Source of the DNA: Candidatus Nitrosopelagicus brevis
GTDB taxonomy: Archaea; Thermoproteota; Nitrososphaeria; Nitrososphaerales; Nitrosopumilaceae
DNA: 64,000 nucleotides
Assembly (NCBI RefSeq): GCF_000812185.1
Contig: NZ_CP007026.1
Coordinates: 390,426-454,425, forward strand
Direction of reading: 5' to 3'
Under the pieces are notes generated by a model that saw only the letters and a program-made list of their open reading frames with translations, was not told the origin of the DNA and ran no database searches. Shown here one piece after another: positions 23,581 through 33,412 of the stretch. The stretch's first letter is position 1. Every line of letters starts with the position of its first letter. The translations under genes were made by a program, and so were the position numbers.

Positions 23581-24462
23581 ATGAGTATATTGGGAATTAA
23601 AGAAATAATTGAGATTTCGAAACCAAGAATTGTCGTTCTTCTTGTAATTACAGCTGTCACATCGATGTATGCAGCAAGTAAGCTAATCGGACCTGAATTG
23701 GACACTTGGGGATTAATCCATATCATTATTGCAGGTGGTTTAGCATCTGCTGGTTCAAGTGCATTGAATCACTACTATGATAGAGACATTGATCCATTAA
23801 TGGAAAGAACAAGCACTCGACCAATTCCATCTGGCAGAATAAAACCAAACTCTGTTTTGATTTATGGTTTGACAGTAAGTGTAATTTCTGTTGTATATGG
23901 TGCTTTAGCTTTGAATTATGTCTCAGCATTTTTCATTGCACTTGGAATATTCTTCTATGTCATAATTTACACCGCATGGTTGAAGAGACTAAATTCTTCT
24001 AACATTGTAATTGGTGGTTTTGCTGGAAGTGCAGCTGCTATGGCTGGATGGTCTGCAGCAACAGGCTCTATGGACATACTGGGATTTCTAATCGGATTTC
24101 TTGTATTCGTTTGGACACCTTCTCACTTTTGGTGTCTGGCAATGAAAATGAAAGATGAATATTCTGCAGCCAAAGTTCCAATGCTTCCGGTTTTAATTGG
24201 AATGCAAAAAACATCAAAATACATTTTGATTAATACTTTGATTCTTCTCCCATACTCATTAATGCTTTATGCATTTGGAATGGGTCTTGTTTATACAGCA
24301 ATTGCAGCTGCCTCTGGGGGCTTGATGCTTGTATATCATTACAAATTAACAAAAGAACCAACTTCTGACTTTGCATGGAAAGCATACAAAGTTACTGCAC
24401 CATACTTGACAATAATTTTCTTGGCTGTTGCATTAGATGCAGCATTTCATTTTAGATTTTAA
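23581..24462 (+). CDS. ctaB: Protoheme IX farnesyltransferase (heme O synthase)
   Basis: A 293-aa UbiA-superfamily membrane prenyltransferase. The Asp-rich motifs NHYYDRDIDPLMERT and WTPSHFWCLAMKMKDEY with KVPMLPV identify CtaB rather than a quinone prenyltransferase. It makes heme O, the precursor of heme A for aa3-type terminal oxidases. Eight to nine hydrophobic helices. It is divergent from the membrane cupredoxin gene. Confidence 0.93.
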   Translation: MSILGIKEIIEISKPRIVVLLVITAVTSMYAASKLIGPELDTWGLIHIIIAGGLASAGSSALNHYYDRDIDPLMERTSTRPIPSGRIKPNSVLIYGLTVSVISVVYGALALNYVSAFFIALGIFFYVIIYTAWLKRLNSSNIVIGGFAGSAAAMAGWSAATGSMDILGFLIGFLVFVWTPSHFWCLAMKMKDEYSAAKVPMLPVLIGMQKTSKYILINTLILLPYSLMLYAFGMGLVYTAIAAASGGLMLVYHYKLTKEPTSDFAWKAYKVTAPYLTIIFLAVALDAAFHFRF

Positions 24463-24749
24463 GAGTTAGGAAAACTGGCTTCATAGTCTTTTTCTTGTGT
24501 TTCTTTTATCTGTTCTTCGTATTCATCTTCTTCAACTTTTTCTGTAACTGCTTCAATTCTTCTATTTTCTTTTGTTACCCATGAAACGTTAATCAGTCCC
24601 ATTATTTCTAAATCAAGTAAAACTTTGTTAAACTTACCTTCAGTCATAACTGTCTCTTCTTTTGTAAGTGCTTTTTGTAATTCTTTATCAGTCCAGTTTT
24701 CTTTCTGTTTGATTAAATCTAATAGGTGATTTCTTATTGGAATTGTCAT
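24459..24749 (-). CDS. Small winged-helix-like protein
   Basis: A 96-aa protein. Residues 1-70 read as a helix-turn-helix with a wing (WTDKELQKALTKEETVMTEG, LLDLEIMGLINVSWV), followed by a Glu/Lys-rich tail. It starts 6 bp after the cdc48 stop, so it is probably the last gene of that operon. It might bind DNA or act as an adaptor to Cdc48. I recognise no named family. Confidence 0.65.
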   Translation of the reverse strand: MTIPIRNHLLDLIKQKENWTDKELQKALTKEETVMTEGKFNKVLLDLEIMGLINVSWVTKENRRIEAVTEKVEEDEYEEQIKETQEKDYEASFPNS

Positions 24750-24755
24750 ATCAAT

Positions 24756-26930
24756 CTAACCGTAAAACGTTTTGTCAGCCTCTCGTGGAATTATGTTTGA
24801 TGCGCCTTCTTTAATCTTCTCATACCATGTTTCAACCTCTTTTGTTATTGATGGTCTAATTCTCTTTAATCCTGCAGCAAAGTCTTTACTTGTAATTTCT
24901 TTAGAATTGTTTTGCATTGCCTCAACCGCAGCTTCTCTACATAGAGATGCCAAGTCTGCACCTGAATAACTCTGTGTGGCAACTGAAATTTCGTTCAAAT
25001 CTACATCTTTTGATATAGGCATACCGTCTGTTAGTATTTTGATAATTTCTAAACGTCCTTTTTCGTCTGGTGGATTTACAAAGACGTTCAAATCTAGTCT
25101 ACCTGTTCTTAACATTGAACTATCAATCAAGTCTGGTCTGTTTGTAATTCCTATGATTACTACTCTTGATGTTGTTCCTTCCTCCATCTCTGTTAGCATT
25201 TGACTGAGTATGTTTTCTCCAATACCGCCTCCTTCTTCTCCATTTTTCATCTTTGCCAATGAATCTAATTCGTCAAAAATTATTACACATGGTGATGATG
25301 CTTTTGCTTTACGGAAAATCTCTCTAATGGCTTTTTCTGATTCACCGACCCATTTTGATAGTATTTCTGGCCCTCTTACGAGAATCATGTTTCCTCCACT
25401 TTCAGTAGCTAAGGCTCTAGCCAAAATTGTTTTCCCACATCCAGGTGGCCCGTATAACAATGCACCTTTTGGAGGTTTTATTCCCATTTTACTAAATTTC
25501 TCAGGGTCATTCATTGCAACTATCAAATTATCTTGAAGAATGTGTTTTGATTCTTCTAATCCTCCTACATCTTCCCAGAAAATTTTCGAGCGTTCAACAT
25601 AGAACTCTCTCATTGCTGTAGGAATTACGCCATGCATAGCATCATAAAAGTCAATTAATTTTACTTCCATTGATTGTAGAACCTTTGTTGGAATTTTTTC
25701 TGTTTCTAAATCAATTTCTGGTAAATATCTTCGAATTGATCTTATTGCAGCTTCTCTACATAATGATTTCATATCTGCACCTGTGTATCCATGTAATTCT
25801 GCTGCAAGACTTTTCAAGTTAACGTCATCTGCAATAGGCATACCTCTTGTGTGAATTTGCATTACCTCTAATCTTCCATCTGCGTTTGGAACAGAAATTT
25901 CCATCTCTCTATCGAATCTTCCTGGTCTTCTTAACGCAGGGTCTACGCTATCTGGTCTATTTGTTGCACCAAGAACGACTACATTACCTCTATCTGTTAA
26001 TCCATCCATTAATGCAAGTAATTGAGCAACAACTCTTTTCTCTACATCTCCATATGCTTCTTCTCTTTTTGGTGCAATTGCATCAATTTCATCAATGAAA
26101 ATTATACTTGGAGAGTTTTCTTTTGCTTCTTTGAAAATATCTCTTAACTTTGCTTCAGTTTCACCATAATACTTGTTCATAATCTCTGGACCATTAATCG
26201 AAAACATTCTTGCATCTGACTCACTTGCTAAAACTTTTGCAAGTAATGTTTTTCCACATCCTGGTGGTCCGTATAACAATATTCCGCTATGCGGTTCAAT
26301 TCCAAGTCTTACAAATAATTCTGGATGTCTTAATGGTAATTCAACAATCTCTCGCATTACCTTAATTTCTTCTTGTAATCCTCCAACTTGTTCGTATGTT
26401 ATACGTGATTTTTTATCCTCAGATACTTCTGATAAAATTGTTAGATTTGTAGTACGTTCAATACGAACTATTCCTTTAGGTGAAATTTTTTCGATTTTAA
26501 AGTCCATAGCATTACCAAGAATCATCACTGAAATTTCATCAGATTGACTTAATGGCAATCCTTTCAATCTATTTTTCACAAAATCAGTAAATTCCTTGTC
26601 AACTGTTACTTGGTCTGCAATTGGTGTTAACGTAACTGATTTTGCCGGTTTTGCTGTTACTTTATTAATTTCAACTACGTCGCTAAGTGCAACTCCTAAA
26701 TTTTTTCTTGTTTGACCATCAATTCGTATTGTATCTGGATATTTTTCATCCTCATCAGTTGGCCAAACTATTGCACACGTTGATCTTTTTGCATTAATTT
26801 GAATTACATCTCCTGGTGTGACTTGAAGATAATCCATTGCATCAGGACCGATTCGAGCTCTTTTTTTACCAATATCTCTTTGTTTTGCTTCTCCCACTCT
26901 CATTTGTAGTGGGTCGACATTTCGAGTCAA
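24756..26930 (-). CDS. cdc48: Cdc48/VCP-like AAA+ ATPase
   Basis: A 724-aa unfoldase: N-domain (about 1-190), D1 with Walker A GPPGCGKT at 221-228 and Walker [13 protein letters not shown], and D2 with a second GPPGCGKT near 494 and [11 protein letters not shown]. It extracts and unfolds proteins for the proteasome. The start is TTG ([10 protein letters not shown]), with GGAG five bases upstream, consistent with translation inside an operon after aEF-1beta. The C-terminus ends DKTFYG, near but not a standard HbYX proteasome-docking motif. Confidence 0.96.
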   Translation of the reverse strand: MTRNVDPLQMRVGEAKQRDIGKKRARIGPDAMDYLQVTPGDVIQINAKRSTCAIVWPTDEDEKYPDTIRIDGQTRKNLGVALSDVVEINKVTAKPAKSVTLTPIADQVTVDKEFTDFVKNRLKGLPLSQSDEISVMILGNAMDFKIEKISPKGIVRIERTTNLTILSEVSEDKKSRITYEQVGGLQEEIKVMREIVELPLRHPELFVRLGIEPHSGILLYGPPGCGKTLLAKVLASESDARMFSINGPEIMNKYYGETEAKLRDIFKEAKENSPSIIFIDEIDAIAPKREEAYGDVEKRVVAQLLALMDGLTDRGNVVVLGATNRPDSVDPALRRPGRFDREMEISVPNADGRLEVMQIHTRGMPIADDVNLKSLAAELHGYTGADMKSLCREAAIRSIRRYLPEIDLETEKIPTKVLQSMEVKLIDFYDAMHGVIPTAMREFYVERSKIFWEDVGGLEESKHILQDNLIVAMNDPEKFSKMGIKPPKGALLYGPPGCGKTILARALATESGGNMILVRGPEILSKWVGESEKAIREIFRKAKASSPCVIIFDELDSLAKMKNGEEGGGIGENILSQMLTEMEEGTTSRVVIIGITNRPDLIDSSMLRTGRLDLNVFVNPPDEKGRLEIIKILTDGMPISKDVDLNEISVATQSYSGADLASLCREAAVEAMQNNSKEITSKDFAAGLKRIRPSITKEVETWYEKIKEGASNIIPREADKTFYG

Positions 26931-26938
26931 CTAAACTC

Positions 26939-27220
26939 CTACTTCATGTCAACTGACATGCGGCTCATGTTCAGCACCTCGAACTCACTAACACCTTCTA
27001 CAGATTTAACAGAACTTTCTAATGATTCCATTTTACCTTCTGCATCTTCTAATGTGAATTCTGCTTTGATAAATTCTAATCCAAAAGCTAATGGCTCTTT
27101 TGTATGTCTGAGCAATTCTATGTCGTCTTTTAGACTTGATTTTATTTCATCAACCAATTTTTCCAAATCTACTTCAGTTCCTGTAGGAAGTATTTTTACA
27201 ATTAAAAGTAATTTAGCCAT
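26939..27220 (-). CDS. ef1b: Translation elongation factor aEF-1beta
   Basis: A 93-aa guanine-nucleotide exchange factor for aEF-1alpha. The archaeal family signature is present: [34 protein letters not shown] and [15 protein letters not shown]. It lies between the zinc-ribbon gene (3 bp upstream) and cdc48 (8 bp downstream). Confidence 0.93.
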   Translation of the reverse strand: MAKLLLIVKILPTGTEVDLEKLVDEIKSSLKDDIELLRHTKEPLAFGLEFIKAEFTLEDAEGKMESLESSVKSVEGVSEFEVLNMSRMSVDMK

Positions 27221-27223
27221 TTT

Positions 27224-27436
27224 CTATGGTCCCGAAAAGCCACATGATTCGCATTTATACGGTGCTGCGGCTTCTCTACAACTTCCACATCTCCAAATTA
27301 ATTCATCTGGACATTCTGGACAGATGAATTTTACATTATTGTCGCCTGGCATGATGTGTCTATTACAACCATTGCATACCGGCAATGAAATCTTTGGAGA
27401 GTTTCCATCCAAATCTAACATACCCTTTGAAGACAT
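27224..27436 (-). CDS. Archaeal zinc-ribbon protein
   Basis: A 70-aa protein with four paired cysteines: PVCNGCNRHI, FICPECPDEL, WRCGSCREA and YKCESCGFSG, that is two zinc ribbons. It matches the small archaeal Zn-ribbon family often placed next to aEF-1beta and thought to bind RNA. I chose the ATG at 27436 over a GTG at 27448 because the minus-strand box GGTATAAATT is centred 27 nt upstream. It heads the zinc ribbon-aEF1beta-cdc48 operon. Confidence 0.85.
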   Translation of the reverse strand: MSSKGMLDLDGNSPKISLPVCNGCNRHIMPGDNNVKFICPECPDELIWRCGSCREAAAPYKCESCGFSGP

Positions 27437-27479
27437 AATCAAATCCACTCTGTTAGGAATTTATACCTTCCTTGAAATT

Positions 27480-28622
27480 TTACGCTTTATTTTGAACAAG
27501 TCTCTTGATTTCTCCTCCAATCAATGCTTGCATTGTATTGAAGGAACCTTTCATTCCTAGTAATCTGAGAATTGAACTTGTATGAAAATCAAAATCTTCT
27601 TTATTTGAAATATCTTCCTCAATTTCCGGAGTAATTGAATTAAACAGTTTATTCACTGTATCATTATCTAGTCTTGCAAGTATTTTTCTAGCCAAATTTT
27701 GTTTTTCAAACTCTTTACCAAATTTATCTCTCCATTGTTTTTCATAATTCATTAAAGATGAAGAATTTCCTGTTTTAATTGCTTCAGAAATCGCTCTACC
27801 TGCCAAAATTCCTGCCATTCCACATGAGAAAATACCTCCAGCAGTTGTAGGTTTTGCTTGTCCTGCTGCATCTCCCACTATCACTGTATCCTCTTCCACA
27901 AAATTTTTGATTGGACCTTTAATCCATATTGGCGCAAATATTTTTCTAATTGTTGAAAAGTTGCCTTTAGATTTTAGAAATTCATCAATTATCGCTAATG
28001 TGTTAATTCCTTTGCCTGAAACTCCTACTTTTCCTACTCCTTTGCCTGATGGAATTATCCATGCAAAAAATTCTGGATATTTTTCTTGATCAAAATATAC
28101 CTCCACTTGACCTTCTTTAATCCAATCTGCATATACCTCGTATTGTGCAGTTAGTAGAATCCCATCTCTGTCTTTATTAGCTAATCTTGAAACTCCTCTA
28201 CAATCTATAAAAAATTTACATTCTATATTTCCGTTTGATGTTCTTATTGTATTGTGAATTTTTTCTTGGAAACTAGTCTTCACAGAAATTTCTGCACCGT
28301 TATCTCTTGCCTGTCTTGCTGCTTGTTTATCTAACTCTCTTCTGTTAATTACTATAATTTTTTGTCTTTTTGAATTAATTGTAATTTCTTTTCCTTTAGG
28401 AGAAAAAATTTTTGCGCATTCTATTTTACTATCAAATGTTTTTGGTGAAGGGTCTATACCTAATTCTTTTAAGGCATTTTCGCTAACTAATCCTCCACAA
28501 TGTTCAGGACTACCTACTTCAAAACCTTCTTCTAAAACTAAAACGGAATGACCATCTTTTGCAATTTCTCTTGCTGCTAAAAGTCCTGAAATACTTCCTC
28601 CAGCTACTACTGCATCATACAT
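27480..28622 (-). CDS. Geranylgeranyl reductase family flavoprotein
   Basis: A 380-aa FAD protein. The dinucleotide-binding motif VVAGGSISGLLAAREIA is at residues 5-21, with EHCGGLVSENAL after it and the second FAD motif VIVGDAAGQAKPTTAGGI. It probably saturates the isoprenoid chains of archaeal membrane lipids (digeranylgeranylglycerophospholipid reductase) or a related polyprenyl substrate such as menaquinone. Archaea usually carry several paralogues, so the exact substrate is open. Confidence 0.88.
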   Translation of the reverse strand: MYDAVVAGGSISGLLAAREIAKDGHSVLVLEEGFEVGSPEHCGGLVSENALKELGIDPSPKTFDSKIECAKIFSPKGKEITINSKRQKIIVINRRELDKQAARQARDNGAEISVKTSFQEKIHNTIRTSNGNIECKFFIDCRGVSRLANKDRDGILLTAQYEVYADWIKEGQVEVYFDQEKYPEFFAWIIPSGKGVGKVGVSGKGINTLAIIDEFLKSKGNFSTIRKIFAPIWIKGPIKNFVEEDTVIVGDAAGQAKPTTAGGIFSCGMAGILAGRAISEAIKTGNSSSLMNYEKQWRDKFGKEFEKQNLARKILARLDNDTVNKLFNSITPEIEEDISNKEDFDFHTSSILRLLGMKGSFNTMQALIGGEIKRLVQNKA

Positions 28623-28690
28623 GTATGGTCTGTAATTTTATTTGGTATTTGAATTGTAACGTTTATCATCAACTTGTATAATTATTTCAT

Positions 28691-29044
28691 ATGGCTGATA
28701 TCAAACAAGTAATTGCAGTTAGAACTGATCTTGGAATGGGCAAAGGAAAAATTGCCGCACAAGTAGGTCATGCATGCGTTATGGGTGCAGAACATGTAAG
28801 AAAATCACATCCTGAATGGTTTCAAACTTGGTGGACTGGACAAGAAAAAGTTGTTGTAAAAGTTTCTGGAATAAAGGAATTAGATGAAGTTAAAAGAGGT
28901 GCAATTGAGTTGGGGCTTCCGTGGTCTGAAATCACTGATGCGGGTCATACACAAATTGCACCTGGAACCACAACTTGCATATCTGTAGGACCTGCACCTG
29001 AAAATCTAATTGATAAAGTAACTGGAGATTTATCATTACTTTAA
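28691..29044 (+). CDS. pth2: Peptidyl-tRNA hydrolase, archaeal type
   Basis: A 117-aa Pth2. The family motifs are RTDLGMGKGKIAAQVGHA near the N-terminus, then VSGIKELDEV, ITDAGHTQIAPGTTTCISVG and GPAP. It releases tRNA from stalled peptidyl-tRNA. A TATA-like cgtttatcat (about 28658) sits 27 nt before the ATG. Confidence 0.95.
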   Translation: MADIKQVIAVRTDLGMGKGKIAAQVGHACVMGAEHVRKSHPEWFQTWWTGQEKVVVKVSGIKELDEVKRGAIELGLPWSEITDAGHTQIAPGTTTCISVGPAPENLIDKVTGDLSLL

Positions 29045-29079
29045 GAATCAGATATAACAAGCTCTAATTTTGAAAAATT

Positions 29080-30681
29080 GTGAAACAAAAAACAAAAGGA
29101 TACCTTGCATTCGCATTTTTAGGCGGTATTCTATTAACATCAACAGTATTGTTTGCGCTCCCTCCGCCACCCCCAATTGATATGACTGATGATGATGTAC
29201 AAATTACAAAAACTGGAACGCCTATGGATAATTTTCCTGATGAACAACGTGCAACTTTTTGTGGCGCTGGTGGTGATGCAAAATCCACATCTTTTGTGAA
29301 AGAATATCAAATTCCAACTTTGTGTACACAACCGCTTGCAATCAAGGTCGCACCAGATGGTAATGTATGGTTTGTAGAATCAAATGTTGGTCAAATTGCA
29401 AAATTTAATCCAATGTCTGAAATATTTACAGAATTTGAAAATGAATTGTGGCCTGATGGTGCACGTACAATGTCTTGGGGAATGGATTATTCCTCTGATG
29501 GTACAATGTGGTATACTGATGGAAGTTTTGATACAATTTGGCGTTTTGACACAATCAATGAAACGTATGATGCCATAGCATTTCCTCCTTCTGAAGTAGG
29601 TTCATTGCCTCAACAACTTGCTATACACGGTTCAAATATCATAGTAAATGACTTTACTGGAAGTAAAATCACTTTCTTTGATTTATCTCACAATATTGAT
29701 GAGATAGAATATTCTAGTATTGTAGCACCAATTCCAAATTCCTTCACAGGTGACTTTGCTATTGATTCTGAAAATAATTTATGGTATACAAATTGGGTCC
29801 CAGATACAACTGGATTATTATTGAAATTTAACATTGAACAATACAAACAAGATTCCTATTTGGCAAGTACTGGAATGGACATTCCACTTGAAGGTTATTT
29901 TGATGTATATGACTTTCCAACTGATCTTACTACTGCAAATGGATTATCTGTCGATGAAAATGATAATGTTTGGATAGTAGACACTTCAAGTAGCTTCTTT
30001 TTCAAATTTGATCCTGAAGAAGAAACATTTACAAAATTCATCACATCAACACCTCAAAAATCAGCTTATGGAAACTCCACTGGAATAATAAAATCTCCAA
30101 TTTCTAGACCATACTGGTCTGAAACAGACATGAATGGAAATCTAATCTTTAATGAACAAACCTCTAATCAACTTGCAGTTTTTGATATTGATAATGAACG
30201 CCTTGTAGAGTATATGGTTCCATCAAAAAATCCAAACTGGGCTGATTGTGAAGACAAGTCTAATTCCAATTGTGGTGTTGCACAAATCTTTGGTTTTGAT
30301 GCAATAGGTGATAAAATTTGGTTCACAGAGTGGGCAGAAAACAAAATTGGTGTTGTTGATACTGGAAAACCTCTTCCATTTACCGTGTCTACTGATACTG
30401 AGTCAATAACTCTCAAGAAAGGTGAACCTCAAACAATCTCTCTGAATATCAATAATTTATCAAATACTGATAAAATTAATTTCAATTTTGCTCATACTGC
30501 ATCTGCTGTAACAAAATCTTCAGATCTTCTGGTATCACATGATTTCACAAGTTCTGATGAAATTATTGTATCTGTCACTGCAAGCGAAATTGCAATATCT
30601 GGAGATTACAAATTACTTCTAGGTGTTTATAATTCTGAGATAAACGTCTCAAAATACATAGATGTAGTCATTGAACCGTGA
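29080..30681 (+). CDS. Secreted Vgb-like beta-propeller protein
   Basis: A 533-aa protein, GTG start. The signal segment YLAFAFLGGILLTSTVLFAL is followed by a Pro-rich spacer, then six or seven blades with repeats of the type GNVWFVESNVGQIAKFNP, GTMWYTDGSFDTIWRFD and DNVWIVDTSSSFFFKFDP. These resemble virginiamycin B lyase-like or NHL propellers. A C-terminal Ig-like domain closes it. Four Cys in the propeller may form disulfides. Catalytic function is unproven; it may be a surface binding protein. A TATA-like atataacaag lies near 29050. Confidence 0.75.
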   Translation: MKQKTKGYLAFAFLGGILLTSTVLFALPPPPPIDMTDDDVQITKTGTPMDNFPDEQRATFCGAGGDAKSTSFVKEYQIPTLCTQPLAIKVAPDGNVWFVESNVGQIAKFNPMSEIFTEFENELWPDGARTMSWGMDYSSDGTMWYTDGSFDTIWRFDTINETYDAIAFPPSEVGSLPQQLAIHGSNIIVNDFTGSKITFFDLSHNIDEIEYSSIVAPIPNSFTGDFAIDSENNLWYTNWVPDTTGLLLKFNIEQYKQDSYLASTGMDIPLEGYFDVYDFPTDLTTANGLSVDENDNVWIVDTSSSFFFKFDPEEETFTKFITSTPQKSAYGNSTGIIKSPISRPYWSETDMNGNLIFNEQTSNQLAVFDIDNERLVEYMVPSKNPNWADCEDKSNSNCGVAQIFGFDAIGDKIWFTEWAENKIGVVDTGKPLPFTVSTDTESITLKKGEPQTISLNINNLSNTDKINFNFAHTASAVTKSSDLLVSHDFTSSDEIIVSVTASEIAISGDYKLLLGVYNSEINVSKYIDVVIEP

Positions 30682-31874
30682 TTCCACAAATTGACAAAGA
30701 GATAGGAATCTCTGTTTACACCACAAAATCTCCTTCTATCTCAGGTAAAATCAAACAAAATGAAAATGATTTTTTGGTACGAGAAATTTTATCTGAAAAG
30801 ACCATTGATTCATTTAACAATCCAGACGGTCATGGGGTTTACTTACTAAAAAAATCTGGAATTGATACGAATCATGCATTGATTGATATTGAAAAACGAT
30901 ATGGATTGGTCTTAAAATCACTTGGTTTGAAAGATGCCAATGCAAAAACAGAACAGTATGTCTTTACTTACAAAAAAATTAATTCCTTGCCGGAATATAC
31001 TGGAAAAAAATATTCTGCACAAAGACTTGGATTTGTAAAAAAACCAATATCAAAAAAAGACATGTTGGGAAATTATTTTGAAATTAAAGTCTCGGAACTA
31101 AGTAATGCTTTACCCTCATTCACTGGTGGTGAAAAAATCCTTAACTTTTTTGGATATCAAAGATTTGGCTCAAAACGACCAATAACGCATCTAGTTGGAA
31201 AATCAATCATTAAAGGTGATTATGAAGAAGCACTAGAATATTTACTAAACTTTTCATCAAAATATGATTCAGAAAAAAATAATGAAATGCGGAAATTAAT
31301 ATCTGAACGAAAATCTGAAACTGAAGTAATAGAATTATTGCCATATTCCATGGATATTGAAAGAAATCTTCTACAACAACTCTCGAAGGATGATGATCCT
31401 AAAAATGCAATACGTTCAATTCCATTACAATTAAGAAGATTTTACATTCAAGCGTATCAGTCATTCCTATTCAATAAAACCTTGAGCCTTGCAAATGAAT
31501 TTGAAGAAAATCTATTTGAACCTGAAATTGATGATGTTTGTTTTGATAAAAACTCTGTACTGGGTAAATTTGAAAATATTCCTGAACAAAAACTTGCAGT
31601 TCCATTAGTAGGTCATTCATATTATAAAAAATCTCGATTTGATTATTATATTAAAAAAATTCTTGAAGAAGAATTACTTACACCAAAAGATTTCTTCATT
31701 AAAGATTTTCAAGAATTGTCTGTTGAAGGAGGATTTCGTAATGCATCAATTAATTATGTTGACTTTGCTATAGACAAAGACTTAGTAAAATTTCAATTAT
31801 CTCGTGGTTCATACGCAACTATAGTTCTAAGAGAAATCCTAAAACCTGCAAATCCTCTTGACTGTGGTTTTTAA
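30678..31874 (+). CDS. truD: tRNA pseudouridine synthase D
   Basis: A 398-aa TruD-family enzyme that makes pseudouridine 13 in tRNA. The catalytic Asp is in LGLKDANAKTEQ. The N-terminal KQNENDFLVREI and later FFGYQRFG are family blocks. The GTG start overlaps the propeller gene stop (GTGA), so the two are co-transcribed. Confidence 0.93.
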   Translation: MIPQIDKEIGISVYTTKSPSISGKIKQNENDFLVREILSEKTIDSFNNPDGHGVYLLKKSGIDTNHALIDIEKRYGLVLKSLGLKDANAKTEQYVFTYKKINSLPEYTGKKYSAQRLGFVKKPISKKDMLGNYFEIKVSELSNALPSFTGGEKILNFFGYQRFGSKRPITHLVGKSIIKGDYEEALEYLLNFSSKYDSEKNNEMRKLISERKSETEVIELLPYSMDIERNLLQQLSKDDDPKNAIRSIPLQLRRFYIQAYQSFLFNKTLSLANEFEENLFEPEIDDVCFDKNSVLGKFENIPEQKLAVPLVGHSYYKKSRFDYYIKKILEEELLTPKDFFIKDFQELSVEGGFRNASINYVDFAIDKDLVKFQLSRGSYATIVLREILKPANPLDCGF

Positions 31875-31915
31875 AATTTTGAAAGCTTTTTTTATTGTTT
31901 AATGGGATTATGTGT

Positions 31916-32374
31916 ATGGAGAAAGCAACCTTTGCCGCTGGATGTTTTTGGCATGTTGAAGAAGTATTTTCTAAAACCGATGGTGTAAAATCGACTGCAG
32001 TAGGTTATACTGGCGGTCATACAGATAATCCTACATACGAAGATGTTTGTACTGACCGAACAGGCCATGCCGAAGCCATACAAGTTGAGTATGATCCAAA
32101 TGAAATCTCATATTCTGATCTAGTAAAGGTGTTCTTTGCAAATCACAATCCAACTACTGCTAATAAACAGGGTCCTGACGTTGGCATTCAATACCGTTCA
32201 GCAATTTTCTGTCATAATGAGGAACAAGAAAAAACTGCAAAAGAAGTTAAAGAGGAATTAAATCCATCTGCTCATAAAACATTTGGAAATGACATTGTTA
32301 CTGAAATAAAACCTGCTTCAAAATTTTACCGTGCAGAAGAATATCATCAAAAATATTTTGAAAAAAATTACTAA
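31916..32374 (+). CDS. msrA: Peptide methionine sulfoxide reductase A
   Basis: A 152-aa MsrA that reduces methionine-S-sulfoxide. The catalytic motif AAGCFW is near residues 7-12, then GYTGGHTDNPTYEDVC, GHAEAIQVEYDP and FANHNPTT. The start is ATG 31916 (MEKATFAAG). A TTG at 31895 or ATG at 31910 are in frame, but a T-rich box (ttttttattg, 31886-31895) is about 25 nt before 31916. The end is 4 bp inside the convergent small membrane gene. Confidence 0.93.
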   Translation: MEKATFAAGCFWHVEEVFSKTDGVKSTAVGYTGGHTDNPTYEDVCTDRTGHAEAIQVEYDPNEISYSDLVKVFFANHNPTTANKQGPDVGIQYRSAIFCHNEEQEKTAKEVKEELNPSAHKTFGNDIVTEIKPASKFYRAEEYHQKYFEKNY

Positions 32375-32577
32375 GTTAACTTTTTCTTTTCTACAAAATA
32401 ACCAATTAATATCAAAATTACTCCTATCATACTGATAATTATTCCATTATCAATCCAATCTTGATTTTGATACATAAATGATGTTTCTGGTCCAACCATT
32501 CCTTGTCCCTGAAAATTGAATATTATTCCAAATATTACAAGAATTACTCCCGGAATTATGATTGATAATGATCTCAT
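32371..32577 (-). CDS. Small two-helix membrane protein
   Basis: A 68-aa protein with helices at about 4-22 and 46-62, joined by a polar loop, with a lysine-rich C-terminus. Similar short proteins are frequent in thaumarchaeal genomes. Function unknown. Confidence 0.65.
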   Translation of the reverse strand: MRSLSIIIPGVILVIFGIIFNFQGQGMVGPETSFMYQNQDWIDNGIIISMIGVILILIGYFVEKKKLT

Positions 32578-32719
32578 AATGTAAAGTCATTTTAGTTAAA
32601 ATAAAAATGCGATGTTCTTTAGAAATTATCATTTGTTAGGAACAAATTGAAAAGAATTGATTCATTGGGTAAATCAATTTTTACTCGGTTTTTTAATCCA
32701 AATTTCAAAAGAATTTTCT

Positions 32720-33412
32720 GTGTATAGTTGGAATAGTTCTGATGAGAATGTACCAAAAATATTCAAATATTCAAATTTGATTGTTTTTGGAGCTGCTGCT
32801 GGAATTGCATTACTTACTGCATTTTTACTCAATACCTATTATGGTGAATTGTTTCTTGAACATCCATATCTTATGAATATTTTATTTGCACCTGCATTTG
32901 GAATCGGATTCTTATATGGTTTAAAAATTTCTGAAAGGGCGTTACAACCATCTGAAACTAGAAGTGCATTTAAAAGAAAAATTATGAAATTATTTCTTTT
33001 CTTTTTAGTTATAGGTGGATTGTTTAGTTCTGTAAATTTTGCATTACATGGAGGTGCAATGATTCCAGATTCATCTTTGGTTGATGATGGAATAGTTCCT
33101 TGGGCTACTGACATGATTACTGCAAATGGGGGTGCAACATTTTTGATTGTATCAAGTATTACAATTATGGCTGCAGCTACACGAAGAATTGTTGGGTTAA
33201 ATGGTGGAATGCTTGGAAAAATTATTACATTTGCTGGAACCTTTGTCTTCTTTTCAATGATAAGTATGAGTTTAACCCAGAGTGACCCTACCAATTCACA
33301 AATCTATCTATACACATGTTACCATGCTGGAATTATTGGTGGTGCAATGTATCAAATGAATCGTTTTACTTCTAATCTTAACACTTGGGAAGATTACATG
33401 AATGGACAGTAA
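32720..33412 (+). CDS. Multi-pass membrane protein, unknown family
   Basis: About 230 aa with six hydrophobic segments: NLIVFGAAAGIALLTAFLL, then one each around FAPAFGIGFLYGL, LFLFFLVIGGLFSSV, ATFLIVSSITIMAA, IITFAGTFVFFSM and the C-terminal CYHAGIIGGAMY. A TTG at 32657 is in frame, but I prefer GTG 32720 because a T/A box (tttttaatcc, 32687-32697) lies about 27 nt upstream. It is convergent with a membrane-anchored cupredoxin gene. Not recognised; may be a thaumarchaeal respiratory accessory protein. Confidence 0.6.
   Translation: MYSWNSSDENVPKIFKYSNLIVFGAAAGIALLTAFLLNTYYGELFLEHPYLMNILFAPAFGIGFLYGLKISERALQPSETRSAFKRKIMKLFLFFLVIGGLFSSVNFALHGGAMIPDSSLVDDGIVPWATDMITANGGATFLIVSSITIMAAATRRIVGLNGGMLGKIITFAGTFVFFSMISMSLTQSDPTNSQIYLYTCYHAGIIGGAMYQMNRFTSNLNTWEDYMNGQ

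Noticed and set aside
23514-23726. 70-aa minus-strand frame between the cupredoxin and ctaB genes
   Set aside because: It lies over the divergent promoters and the ctaB start and shows no motif or conserved feature.
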